A DNA stretch of 12,425 bases from Larix sibirica (lineage: Eukaryota; Streptophyta; Pinopsida; Pinales; Pinaceae). The translations under genes were made by a program, and so were the position numbers. Shown in pieces: positions 1 to 9,891 of this stretch (position 1 is its first letter; every line of letters starts with the position of its first letter). The stretch is from assembly GCA_004151065.3 (NCBI GenBank), contig NWUY0300106758.1, forward strand, positions 6,035 through 18,459, in the 5' to 3' direction. Below the pieces are notes generated by a model, which was not told the origin of the DNA, ran no database searches, and saw only the letters and a list, made by a program, of their open reading frames with translations.

Positions 1-656
1 CACAATTCCACGTCAATGTTGAACATTTTCTTTTCACAAGCACAATAAATATTCCAAAACTTCAAAACAAGTAAATATAAATTCCAACATTAACTACAAA
101 TTGAATCTATGGAAAACGCCGAGTCGCGACGTTTATAATTGATAAATTTTAATTCTGTGCAACATTGACCGCGCATTGAATTCATGGGAAATGTCGAAGT
201 TTATAATTGCTTAGTTTAACTTTAAACATTTACTTTATGTTACACATCTACTCTATTGAATTTTCCATGCAACTTCATTGTATAATAGATTTTCAAACTT
301 TAAAGTAATCGAGTATGATTATAGTTTTAGAACTGATTATCTGTTATAGAATCCAAAGATACCCAATATATTTGCAGAGCTCTTTACTTCTTCGCATTCA
401 TAATTTTCACAGTCAAGCAGTCGAACTCTTCTTCGAAGCATAACGGTACAAAGGGTCCTCAATTCGATTTCTACGACGAACAAGTATGCTATCAAAACTT
501 TTTTTATTTTGGCAAAACCAATCTTCATAAATTAAAAGGAGCACGATTTCAATGTTAATTTTTATTTATGTATTTCAAATGAAAAACTACTAATTATATT
601 CAATGTTCAGATGCTTGGTTTTATTTTCTTTTCAATTAGGATTATCTACTATTTAA
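1..656. other. AT-rich intergenic stretch, no gene recognised
   Basis: No coding frame in this stretch resembles a family I know. It holds an imperfect tandem pair (73-209) and two short patches richer in CpG than the rest of the window (about 117-132 and 391-482). Open minus-strand codons run over 337-528, but the translation has no recognisable motif. A pyrimidine-rich run ending in AG at about 620-649 precedes the first ATG of the downstream relic and resembles a plant 3' splice acceptor, so part of this stretch could be the 5' leader or an intron of that element. That reading is inference. Confidence 0.4.
73..209. repeat. Imperfect tandem pair, about 70-bp unit
   Basis: Two head-to-tail copies are visible, 73-141 and 144-209. 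Both run through an AT-rich start, CAACATT, an ATTGAAT core, a purine-rich ATGG(A/G)AA block and a closing TTTATAATTG. The second copy lacks about six bases in the CpG-rich middle (GTCGCGAC in copy 1). Divergence between copies is substantial, so the duplication is old. No function is implied. Confidence 0.6.
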
Positions 657-3424
657 ATGGCACCTTGAAGACTTGCAACTAAGAACCTGAAGTATTCCCC
701 GAAAGCAAAGAGAAAACTTATTGAGATTTCAGACACTGAATAAGAAGAGCTGGCCCAAACAAGTACCCTAAGAATTAAGATCAATTGGCCATAAATTGAG
801 ACTCCTATACCATAATTCAAAGATACAGAGGTCAATGTGGGCAATCAAAATAATTTTCCCTCTTGGGGCAAGCTATTTTGAAGAATTAAAGAGGAATATT
901 TTCCTAAAGCAATTCCTCCTAGTGACCCATTCTTGAGAGATGCAGATGATGCATTATTCATTAACATCAAAAGCTCCCATCTTCACAATGCAGCTACCAT
1001 AACCCCTATTCTTCCTTGCTCTTATGTGTTCAGTGAATTATTCAACATATAAGGCTGGAAGCCAGCACTATTCGTAATGATGATGGTCATTGTGTGGTTT
1101 CCTTCCAAACAAGTGAATTGGACAAATATTACAAATTTCACTAAATTGATATGTTCCTGACAAGTGATTTTGTGGAGCAATTTAGTAAATTGAATGACAC
1201 AAAAAAGGTCATGACTAGTTGTTGGGTTGAGAACAAAAGGTTTCAGACTATAAATGATGGCATTTATTCTACCACAAATCCCAAGACTCCCGATCGACAT
1301 GCTATGGCCTTGATGTGCAGATTATATGGTCAGCCAAACTAAGTTGTCTTAAAAGATGCTTGGGTCCCCTTAGTCCATTTTGTAGTCACAATAGGTGTTA
1401 TTTTCTACTGGGCTAGAATTTTATCTTTTGCTTTGCATAGGGCTATTAAGAAGGCATGAAAAGAGGATGTCAAAGGTTTTCAAACATTTTACATGTCTTC
1501 TTACTTTTTAAGTCTTCTAGTGGGGATAGTGAAGAGATTGAAGAACAAAAGAAGTTGTGTAAAGAGAACAAATTCAAGCCTCAAAAGAAGAAGTTGAAAG
1601 AAGATTAAAAGAACTGCAAGACTACATAGAACATAAGCTCAAAGAAGAACATGAGAGAATCGGGGCAGAGAAAGCAATCAAAGAACAAGAAGCTCAAGAA
1701 CAGGTAGCCAAAGAAAAGGATCAAGAACAAAACATAAAAAGGGTAGAAGAAGCAACCAATCTCAAAGAATAGCAAGACATATTAGAATGCCTTAGATTAC
1801 AACAAGAAGAACAAAGAAAAAAGGATCAAGATGAATAGAATAAGAAATTAAAGGAAGAAGTAGATCATAAAAGAAAAGAAGAAGAGAAGAAAAGAACAGA
1901 ATTAGAAAAGAAAGAAGAAAGAAGAAGAGGAGAGAAGAAAAGAAAAACATAACAAACACAAAGAGAACAAGAAGAAAGAAGAAAAACAAAGAGAATAAGA
2001 TGAAAGAAGAAAACGGGAAGAAAAAGAGGAAAAGAGATGAAGCAATTAGATTCAAGTAAGAGGAAGAAAGAAAAAGAATTGAATTAGAATAGAAAAGGAA
2101 AGAAGAAGAAGAGAAGAAAAGAAAGGAAGAAGAATAAAATAAAGATCAACCATCATGCCAAATAGAATAGGCTACTAAACAAGTTTCAACAACCATTCAG
2201 TCAAATCCAAATACTTATAGTAATGTTGAGAATCAACCGACGGGAATCTCTCAATCTCCTAAAGCAACCTCAGTTAGAAAAAGAATTTCAAATACATCCA
2301 AAACAACCTCAGTTGACAAAGTAAAGATGTCATTGAAGAATTTTTGACTCCAAGTAGCCTGTAAAATAACCTCACTTGGAGCAATGTAACTTTTCCAGAA
2401 CCTGTTCAAGATGTTGTAGACCTAGAACAAATTGCATATAATTAGAGACAAAAAACTTTGGTAAAACAGGTACTAAAGAGAAGAAAAGTAGATGTAGACA
2501 AATTTGTCGTTTGTACCACTGAAGAAAATATAATAAACATTGATAAAGCATATTTATCAAGTATTCTTCTTATGAACCTGCCCATGACTCTAGATACACT
2601 AGAAAAAAACTAATATAGAAGTTGAAGATATAGATAAATTGCAACAAAAGGTATCTCATTTGGGAAATCATGTATCATTCTACAAATTTGGGTAAGAACT
2701 AATCACTACTTTTCTTAAGTATACTCTTCAATAGGCGAAATTTCATTTCTGGATTACACAAGACTTCTACCTTAGAGCATTCAAACTATAGGAATATGCT
2801 TTACTACTTTCAATTACTTACAAGGAGAATCTAAAATGGAGAGAATTGTAGGAAAAAACTGAAGAACAAGTAAGCTTCATCAAATAGGCACAAAATCATC
2901 GCATATTTGAAGAACATAATATCAAAATTCTTAGTGAAGATGAAATACATGAGCTCGAGCAAGATGTTAAATACTGGGGCATATTGACCAAGGGAACTCA
3001 TAAAGTAATTGAAGATGAATGGCTAAGTTGTATTAAAATTTGGGACTTTGTTGAAGATGTAGTCAATCAATGACATTTTCCTCCCTTCGACCCACCTAAG
3101 AACTTCTTTGATGCAAAGGAAGTAACTAAATCTCTTGAAGATATTCAAATTCAGCAGAAAACCGAACTGCAAAATTATTTCCATGTTAGAAAGGAACACA
3201 TTCACAAATTCATCATTGAAGAAGTCCAAAAGGCGACAAGACTTCAATGTGCCTTACCTAAAGTTGAAAAATATATCAAAATATATCAGGCACAACTTAC
3301 AGGCGCAAGGGCCCCACTTAAACAATTCATGTTTCCTCATTTTAATATTTGTAATGAATTATTTGAAAAGTAGGGAGAATATGGAAAGAAATTAGAAGAG
3401 CAACTTGACCTAGCTTCACCTTGA
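657..3424 (+). pseudogene. Relic of a long coiled-coil protein ORF, probably TE-borne, family unrecognised
   Basis: One coding lineage of about 920 codons can be followed from ATG 657 to TGA 3422-3424. Roughly twenty in-frame stops and a few small frameshifts break it. Phase 657 runs to about 1070, where a net one-base loss moves it to the frame of 1151-1342 (CWVENKRF, then DAWVPLVHF, FYWARILSF and FYMSSYFL at about 1355-1510). From 1578 a third segment is Lys/Glu/Gln-rich with coiled-coil character (KEEVERRLKELQ) and grades into a purine tract at about 1830-2140. The C-terminal segment 2609-3424 holds one frame for 272 codons (YWGILTKGTH, FPPFDPPKNFF, ARAPLKQFMFPHFN). Most stops stand where CAA, CAG or CGA would fit. 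I know no named domain for it. The DAWVPLVHF-to-FYMSSYFL block vaguely recalls a repetitive plant protein family with transposon-like copy number, so an LTR-element accessory ORF is my best guess. Certainty about coding origin is high, about identity low. Confidence 0.7.
1830..2140 (+). repeat. GA-rich polypurine tract
   Basis: About 310 bases are almost entirely A and G on the plus strand, built from AAG, GAA and AGA words with scattered single pyrimidines. The tract lies in the coiled-coil part of the 657-3424 relic. It probably began as Lys/Glu/Arg codons and then drifted or expanded as a low-complexity repeat. The long minus-strand open frame across it, rich in Phe and Leu, is only its complement. 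Confidence 0.75.
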
Positions 3425-4157
3425 GTCAAGTCAAATTAAAGTTAAGTTTTAAAAACAATTATTTATAACCGCTCCTTGATATCTATTTAAAGGAGTAAAT
3501 TGTAAAAGAAAAGGGATTTTTTCTTTTGGATTTTTGGAAACTAGGCTTTTGAGAACAAAACTTCATTATAAAGACTAATTCTTTTCAAGTAGAGTTAATG
3601 TTGAGAAGCTAGTTTGGCCAATATTGCAACCATGATTACTTGTTTACAACAACATTTGGAGTCTGACTTTTCTGCATTAAAACAATTTATTAACTTGTTC
3701 AATAAGAATTTTTCCCTTCATTACTGTCTTAGCCAAATCTTTCTTTCATTTAAATGCTATAAATGGTAGTTGTTAATTACCTATTTGAATTTTTCATAAA
3801 AATTAATTTGGTGGAACATTTCTTGGCGACAAACAATCATTAAAAGAATACCAAAGATCTAAATCTCATTGATTTTAGCTTAGATTATTGATAGTTAGAT
3901 GTTTTATTTTACAGTTTTGGTTTCTATTTTCTTTGTAGTTCTCATAAAAAATTTAAAATAAAAACAACAAAAAACCCAAAGGTTTACCTTCTAAATATTT
4001 AAATCCCATCAAAAGGTAATCGGGCCATTAATCTGATGGGTTTTTCCATACCAAACAAAGAAGAGTCTAATTGGGCCTCTTTTTTGGGATTAACCCTTGT
4101 TGTTGAAAAAATGGTATTTTACCCCATCAATAGGGTCATATCTGGTTAACTGAGGTC
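3425..4157. other. Non-coding stretch: 3' flank of the first relic and 5' leader of the LINE
   Basis: No coding frame is supported. The first part (to about 3960) is AT-rich and may be the tail or LTR of the coiled-coil-protein element. The later part (from about 4050) becomes less AT-rich, with TTGGGCCTC and a TTTTACCCCATCA block leading up to ATG 4158. It probably represents the 5' untranslated region of the LINE. The exact boundary between the two elements cannot be placed from one copy. Confidence 0.45.
3464..3500 (+). promoter_or_regulatory. TATA-like box within a short hairpin, possible LTR promoter
   Basis: A TATTTAAAG element at 3485-3493 lies about 60 bases after the end of the relic ORF. 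It is bracketed by perfect 6-bp inverted repeats, CTCCTT at 3472-3477 and AAGGAG at 3490-3495. An ORF followed at once by a TATA box and a U/G-rich leader is what a 3' LTR would show. No matching 5' copy was found upstream of 657, so the promoter reading is only a suggestion. Confidence 0.25.
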
Positions 4158-6104
4158 ATGGAGCTAGACCTTGTGGACTACAGAGACGATGAGTTGAGTC
4201 CAAATGACATCTTTCCATCGAAGGAAGAATTAAATACGATATTGGGGAGATCTTCATGAAGCTCAGAGAGGGATGCGACATAGGAGTATGCCCTTTCTTT
4301 AGGGTTGAACGTGATGGATGGAGACTGCCAGCTAGTGCTAGGACTAGTGACTAGGCAAGCACATTCAAGGTTGAAGAAGAGGGCCTAACAAAGAATGGCT
4401 AGGTGTTTAATGAAGATAGAGTATTTCTTGATGAAGATACATAAGTTTCTAAAACACGAACTCTAGAAGAATCCAAGACCAAACTTGTAGGAGAATTGTG
4501 AGTAGGGGGTGGTGTAGGGTGAAAGCAGCAATTTCCAGAGCCTCGAAAGTATTTTACAAACTCCCGAAAGCTCCAAGATATATCATCTTAGCGTGGTAAG
4601 GATCCAATTTTAGGGTGAAGAAAGAAGTGTGTCAAGCCTCAAGAATCGAAGGTAAAAATGGTTGTTGGGCACAATGTTGGAATGGAGGAGGTCCAACGTC
4701 TAATGGAGTGTGCCTTGGTCAAAATATTTATGGGTAATCCTTTTAAGCTTTGTACCCTTTGTAATTGGTTGGAGTTTATCTAGAGACCAAGTTTGGCGTA
4801 TTTATCGTCTTTTTATATTTTGGCAAGAGGATGGTGCAGTTTTATTTTTTGAAAGGAAGAAAATGCAGAAATGGTTATGGGTAAGGAGTGAGCTTGGGGT
4901 ACATCAGGCTTGATATTAAAAACTTGGGAGCTGAATTTTGATCCTCTAAGAGAACCACATTATTTGTAGAAAATTTGGGTTCTTGTACCAAGCCTCCCTT
5001 GGATCTTATGGAAGAAAGAGGTTTTGGAAAATATAGGGATATCGTTGGGATAGTTTATAAAGGTGGAGGATGGGTGGGAATCTAGAGTAGAGTATAGGAT
5101 GGAAAATATGCTTGTGGAGATCGATATTAGAGATGGGTTACTAGTGGAATTTGAGATTGAATGGGAAAATGGATTTTCTTACAAAGACTTAACTATTGGA
5201 GAATTCCTTTTAGATGTCATTTATGTTGGGAAGTTGGTCACTTAAGAACACAATGTAAGCTAGCAGAGTGTGCTACTCCGTTGTCTAAGAATATATGGGT
5301 AAAAAATCCCCAAACTCGAGCCCATATAAAGATGCAAGAAAGTCACGATAAAGTGACTTCGGTTGAGGAAGTTGGTGAAGCGAAGGTGGGGTTGGAGAAG
5401 GTTATGGCAGAGGTAAACACCCTGGTTACTAAGGTTTCATATTATGCTTGTGTCCACATCTCAAAAAAGGATTTGTTGTCCACATTGGCTCAAGAAAGAA
5501 TACTCATAGATGGTGTTCATGCAAAAGGAAAAATGGACAAGGTCGAGACCTCGTTAGAATCCTAAGAAGCACTCGGAAGGGCCCTGGCAAGATGCTCTAT
5601 AGTCCTTCTACACCTATATTTAATAAATGTAGACATGTATAGAAAGAATAATCTAAAGAAAAATATTTTCCCTTAAAAAAAAATTCTTAACACGAAGTTG
5701 GGGGTATTATTAGTTCCAGAAAGGTGGTGGATAACAACGAGGCCATGTCTGTAAGAGCTGAGGATTACTTACACATTATACGTGCAAGGGAGGAAAAGGT
5801 CTAAGATCCTGAAATTTCAGAGGAAGTGTAGAAGTTTTCCTTGTTAGTCCCTAGAAATAATAAGAAGGATTAAAAAATGATTACTTCGGTATATGATGTA
5901 AGATCCAAAAGAGATAAGGGATCAGTGGGAGGAGGTGTGAAAGGTGGTTTAACATTGGACAGAGATGAACCCTCCGTTGTTGGAAGGAAGTTGAACATTT
6001 CATTAGCTAAATCCTAGGTCAAGACGGATATCCGGGAATGAAGACAATCTACAATCATTAGGACCCTTAGAGCAGGGAAATCCCAGCATAAGGTGTCCCC
6101 ATGA
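4158..6104 (+). pseudogene. LINE ORF1 relic: DUF4283-like domain plus CCHC zinc knuckle
   Basis: The product would be a nucleic-acid-binding chaperone that coats LINE RNA. ATG 4158 opens an acidic N-terminus (MELDLVDYRDDELSP). Phase 4685-5190 carries the DUF4283-like core: a CALVKIFMG start, LARGWCSFIF, FDPLREPHYL, then IWVLVPSLPWILW, VLENIGISLG, FIKVEDGW and VEIDIRDGL. Stops in this core at Trp and Gln positions fit G-to-A and C-to-T changes. A frameshift near 5190 leads into NYWRIPFRCHLC and a perfect C-x2-C-x4-H-x4-C knuckle at 5215-5256. The tail reads on to 5565, then from about 5750 in another phase (DYLHIIRAREEK, VYDVRSKRDKG) to TGA 6102-6104, which overlaps the ORF2 start. At about 650 codons the length is normal for a plant LINE ORF1. 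The domain assignment rests on motif reading only. Confidence 0.85.
6101..6104 (+). promoter_or_regulatory. ORF1/ORF2 stop-start overlap (ATGA)
   Basis: The ORF1 tail frame (phase of 5763) meets TGA at 6102-6104, and the ORF2 frame begins with ATG at 6101-6103. The two therefore share ATGA. Such overlaps allow termination-coupled reinitiation in some retroelements. Because this copy carries many mutational TGA codons, the stop could be a decayed CGA, so the overlap needs confirming in other copies. Confidence 0.5.
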
Positions 6105-7181
6105 TTTTATTATTCTTCAATGCAAGAGGTGTGGGAGGGGCCCATAAAAAATGAGCCTTCATAAGACTATTTAGAGTTTATAAGCCTGATATCATTGTGT
6201 TACAAGAATCATTGTGATTAGGTGAGAAGGCATTTGATTTTCTTGCTAGATGCCTAAAAGACTGGTCCTTTAACTCACTAAACATGAGGGGCAGTCGGTT
6301 CGTTTGGTCACTGTTTAGAGTCCTGGACTGAAATCCATCTCAATAGCTAATGTGAGCCTAGGTATATTTGTAGAGTTGGAATCGAAGGAATTGAATTATT
6401 CTTTGATTTTCCTAAATTTGTATGGTCCTTATGTGGAGAGAAAGGGTTTATGGGAAAATATGTCGGAAGTCGGAAGCTTGAGACACTCTAGTTTGATCTG
6501 TAGGGGGACTATTTTGTGCATATTTTTGAAGAGAATTGTCTAATTGATCTGGAACCTACAAAATTGGTCCCGACTTGACGAAATGCAAGAAGAGGTAGGG
6601 ACATTATTTACAAAACATTGGATAGTTCCTAGTGTGGAACGAATTTATCAGTGAGCACCTAAGTCTAAAATCATGGGTTCGGTCTAGAGGGCTATCAAAC
6701 CATCTACCTATATTGTTGAGGATGGAAAAGGAAGACAAAAAGATGCCCAAACCTATGAAGTTTAATCTTGCTTGGCTCTAAGAAGAAGAAAATTTATGAA
6801 ATCTCATCCTCTCTAATTGGACCCATGTCGACTTGAACAGGGGGGAACCGATCATAAAGAAATTTGTAGAAACTTTGCAGAAAATCATGGGGGCTATAAA
6901 AGGATGGGTGAAAACTAATGCTGCTAAATTGCAAGTTGAGTTGAAAGACATAGAGGATAAAATCAGGATTATGTTCAAAGAAAACTCCTCTTGAATTTTT
7001 CTGGATGAGGAGATCGAATCACTAAAATTCCCAGAGGAAAAGAGGAAGGATCTTCTGGATAAAAAAGAAATAGCCTGGAAGTTAAAAGTAGGGCGATATG
7101 GTTGAAAGAAGAAGACAATAATACTAATGTTGGTTAAACATTATCACAAATGATCACATATGCGGGAATTCGTGCAATCAT

Positions 7182-7371
7182 GAGTTGATCTCTATGTTTT
7201 CATAGTGGAAAGGCACAATGTGTTTCAATCCCTTATGGGATCATCCTCAAGAGCTCAGCTTCGAGCTCAACTTTGAGCATCTTATCACTTGAAGTTGAGC
7301 TCTTAAGGATGATCCCAAAAGGGATTGTAACTCGTCGAGCCTTTCCACTCTAAAAATGTAGAGATCAACTC
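7182..7371. mobile_element. 190-bp foldback / MITE-like element inside LINE ORF2
   Basis: Two arms, 7182-7262 and 7291-7371, are reverse complements over exactly 81 positions without a gap; I count 69 identical (about 85%). The 28-base loop (7263-7290) holds further short complementary words (GAGCTCAACTTTGAG). The outer ends read GAGTTGATCTC and GAGATCAACTC and are flanked by ATCAT on both sides (7177-7181 and 7372-7376), a possible 5-bp target duplication. There is no coding capacity, so it would be a non-autonomous DNA element. The superfamily is not clear. A larger insertion (7128-7374), bounded by ATACTAA and ATACTAC, is also possible because the LINE reading resumes exactly after the second word. 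Confidence 0.8.
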
Positions 7372-9370
7372 ATCATACTACTTTTTTCATAACTTTATGA
7401 ATTATATAAGGCACGTGAATACTATTTGGGAGATAAAACGCCCTAATGGGGAATCCATGAGAACTTTTAAAGAAACAGTCGAGGTTGATAGGTTACAGTT
7501 CTCATCTTTATTCAAGGAATCTGAAGGTTGTCCAATATGAGAAATTATACAGATTATGAGGTTGGTGCCAAGATTAATAGATGAGGAAATGAAAGGATTG
7601 TTGGAGGTGGAAGTTACTTTTAAAGAAATTGAAAATACACTGACCTCCTTCAAAAAGGGGAAGATTCCTAGGCCTAATGGACTTACAATGGAATTTTAAT
7701 TGGATTTTTATGATATGTTGAAGGAGGATTTGCTTAAGGTTGTTCAGGAGTCTAAAGAGGTGGGGAAAGTTACGAGGGATTTGAATACCACATTTATCGC
7801 TCTTATTCCCAAAAAACAAAATGTTGAGACTTTCAATTACTATAGACCTATCTCCTTATGCAATATTATTTATAAACTTATCTCTAAGATTATTGCTAAC
7901 ACATTGAAAGGAATTTTGTAAATTAAAGTATCATTTTGGAGGAACAATTTGTCTTCCATTCCACTCATCGGATCCATGATGCCATGGAAATCACCCAAGA
8001 AGGATTGCATTCCACTAAGGAATTGAAGTTGCAAGCAACAGTTTTAAAGATTGATCTTGCCAAAGCCTATGATAAAGTCAAGTGGGTATATATCAAGTTG
8101 ATGTTAATTCAGCTTGGTATGAATGTATAGATAGTAAACCGGATTATGGGATGTGTATAGTCTGCTTCCTTTGCTCCTAATCAACGAATCTCCGTCATAT
8201 TTATTAGAACCTCTCTAGGCCTTAGATAGGGGTGTTCCTTGTCCCCTTTTCTTTTCTTGCCGGTAGTAGAGGGTCTCAATTTGTTAATCAAAGAATCTAA
8301 GGAAAAGGGGGACTTGAAAGGAATCAAGATTTAGAATATGGTTGTGATAACACATCTCTTGTTTGTTGGTGACATTTTGATCTTTGGTCAAGGTGATTCC
8401 CAAGAAATAAGAAAGATTAAGGAAATTTTGGACCTTTACTGCAAAGCTACCATAATGGAAATTAACTTAACTAAATCTTTTGTGATGGTCAGTGGGATGT
8501 CTCAAGAAGAAGCTAAGAAAATAGGTGATATATTATCTCTAACGGTCAAGGATTTGGAGTAGGGGGGTAAAGTATATTGCCTTTAACTTAAAAGCTAATA
8601 ATTATAGATTCGAAGACTGGTTGTGGATGTGTAAGAAGATCAAAGCCAACATTTATTTCTAGGCAAATAGGCAGCTCTCCTGCAATGGTAGACTGGTATT
8701 AAGCAAATGCGTTCTCGAAGGTATCCCTGTTTATTGGATGGTTATTGCTAACATCCCTAAAGGAATCATGACCAAGATAAGGAAGAAATGCTTCAATTTT
8801 CCATGGAAAGGTAAGAGGATATCATAAGGATATCTGGTAGCTATTGTAGCTCACTTGGTGGTGAAAACTATGAAGGAACATCAGATCAATACAAAAGATA
8901 GAAAGAGTAGAGCTTTGGACATGCCTTGTCTGGATTACAAAATTCCTTGGGGATATTTCGACTGGGCCATCCAAGGGAACCTTGCGATATGTGGGGAGAG
9001 AGCCATACTTCATAAGAATTCCATGAATTATTTCCATCTAATGCATGTGGCAGTATGCAGTACTAATACGCAAGTGAAACTATGTGCACTTTGGCTACTT
9101 CTTAGGAGTGCTCATGAAAATAGGTGGAAAAAGTTACAGGTTTTTTGGAACTCCGATATTTTTATTGATCGGGAAAACAAAAAGAAAAACATTGATATTA
9201 TTGGTCTTAGACCAATTATGAACCTGGTAGAGGAGGAAATCAATGCCTTTAAATGTATTTATTTTACTCATGTTTTCAGAGAGATAAACAATGGTGGAAA
9301 TGGCTTATCTAAACAGACACTTTTATTGAATGAAGGCACTTTGGTCAAGCAAGAATTCAAGGATGGTTGA

Positions 9371-9891
9371 CTTCAGGTCGAGGTTGAATTTCCTTTATAC
9401 ACGTAGCTTTCATTTAATGGATGGTTTAGCGTAGCTAGTGTTTGCTGTCATTTTATGTTTTAATTTGTACAGTTTTTTGTTTTGAATAAGAAGTTTTGGA
9501 ACTGCAAATTGTTTTGTAGAGTGTAAGGCTCAGACAAGATTTTAAATAGTTGATACTGCACTATGAATGTACTTTCGATAGAGAAGAACATACTATAAGG
9601 GTTTTTATGAACCTATAGGACAATTTTATGTATATTCATCTTTTGTGAATATAGAAGATTTTTTCATAAAAAAGGTTGAAATTCATAATTTTGTTTTTAA
9701 ATATATTTTAAAGGCATTGCTAGGGATTGTTATGTATTTGATTCTTTAAATTGCATTCTACTGCTTCATTCATTAATATATTTGATTTTTTAATTGTAAA
9801 TGTATATTATAGTTTGAGTAGACTTAATAGGAGTTTTGACAAATATCTGGAGCAAATTTTACATAAGTAAGATGTAATTTTTGTTATCACG
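9371..9891. other. LINE 3' flank and AT-rich spacer
   Basis: No coding frame. The first 100-150 bases after the ORF2 stop are probably LINE 3' untranslated sequence. The rest is AT-rich. A perfect hairpin with an 8-bp stem (TATATTCA/TGAATATA, 7-base loop) lies at about 9631-9653. The stretch from 9678 is shared with 11364-11490 as a diverged repeat. Confidence 0.5.
9678..9811 (+). repeat. AT-rich repeat copy A, with an internal duplication
   Basis: In the same order and orientation as copy B, this stretch carries GAAATTCATAA (9678), AATATATTTTAAA (9700) and an exact 22-base match (9732-9753). A second version of the last block follows at 9771-9796 (CATTAAT, then ATTTGATTTTTTAATTG), so a unit of about 40 bp is duplicated inside copy A. 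Confidence 0.6.

Larger units (their letters stand above)
6101..9370 (+). pseudogene. LINE ORF2 relic: endonuclease, reverse transcriptase, RNase H
   Basis: ORF2 nicks the target and reverse-transcribes LINE RNA onto it. The endonuclease starts MILLFFNARGVGG; LQES keeps the metal-binding Glu (codon 6206-6208). NLYGPY follows at 6415, then LEPTKLVPT at about 6550, and the terminal SDH motif reads SNH (6695-6703). After the foldback insertion, FFHNFMNYIRHVNTIWEIK resumes at 7382. RT blocks: a degraded GKxPGPDG as GKIPRPNG (about 7660), FIALIPKK and YRPISLCN (7790-7860), KIDLAKAYD with Asp 8053, QGCSLSP with Gln now TAG (8227), and FVGD in place of FVDD (Gly codon 8368). The thumb (GRLVLSKCVLEGIPVYW) ends near 8820. 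RNase H follows directly at 8945-9320 with FDWAIQGN. Three of its four acidic residues are replaced. Frames shift several times and stops are numerous, so the enzyme is dead. Confidence 0.92.
4080..9500 (+). mobile_element. Degenerate plant LINE (non-LTR retrotransposon) with ORF1, ORF2 and RNase H
   Basis: The order of domains is that of an L1-like plant LINE. ORF1 has a DUF4283-like RNA-binding region and a CCHC knuckle. ORF2 has an APE-type endonuclease, a reverse transcriptase and a C-terminal RNase H. Both frames are broken many times, so the copy cannot move by itself. Both outer ends are approximate. No convincing 3' poly(A) tail or target-site duplication was found, so the 3' end may be eroded or truncated. 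Two structural changes break the element: a foldback insertion near 7128-7374 and an apparent deletion of the region between the RT thumb and RNase H near 8840-8890. Confidence 0.9.

Noticed and set aside
1792-2055. Minus-strand open frame rich in Phe and Leu, resembling a membrane protein
   Set aside because: It is the complement of the polypurine tract, and its composition follows from that alone.
610-3950. Similar pyrimidine-rich runs ending in AG at about 620-649 and 3915-3946 as possible LTR pair
   Set aside because: The likeness does not extend beyond the run, and no primer-binding site or matching LTR ends were found.
4710-4913. Open frame with an apparent membrane-like start
   Set aside because: It is out of phase with the DUF4283-like frame of LINE ORF1, which reads through the same bases with recognisable motifs.
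7401-7820. Minus-strand open frames across the RT region
   Set aside because: They are antisense to clear RT coding sequence and lack motifs of their own.
3790-9672. TTTTCATAAAA at about 3791 and 9661 as a target-site duplication of the LINE
   Set aside because: The word is low-complexity, the 5' site lies well before the recognisable LINE leader, and a similar word also occurs near 3943.
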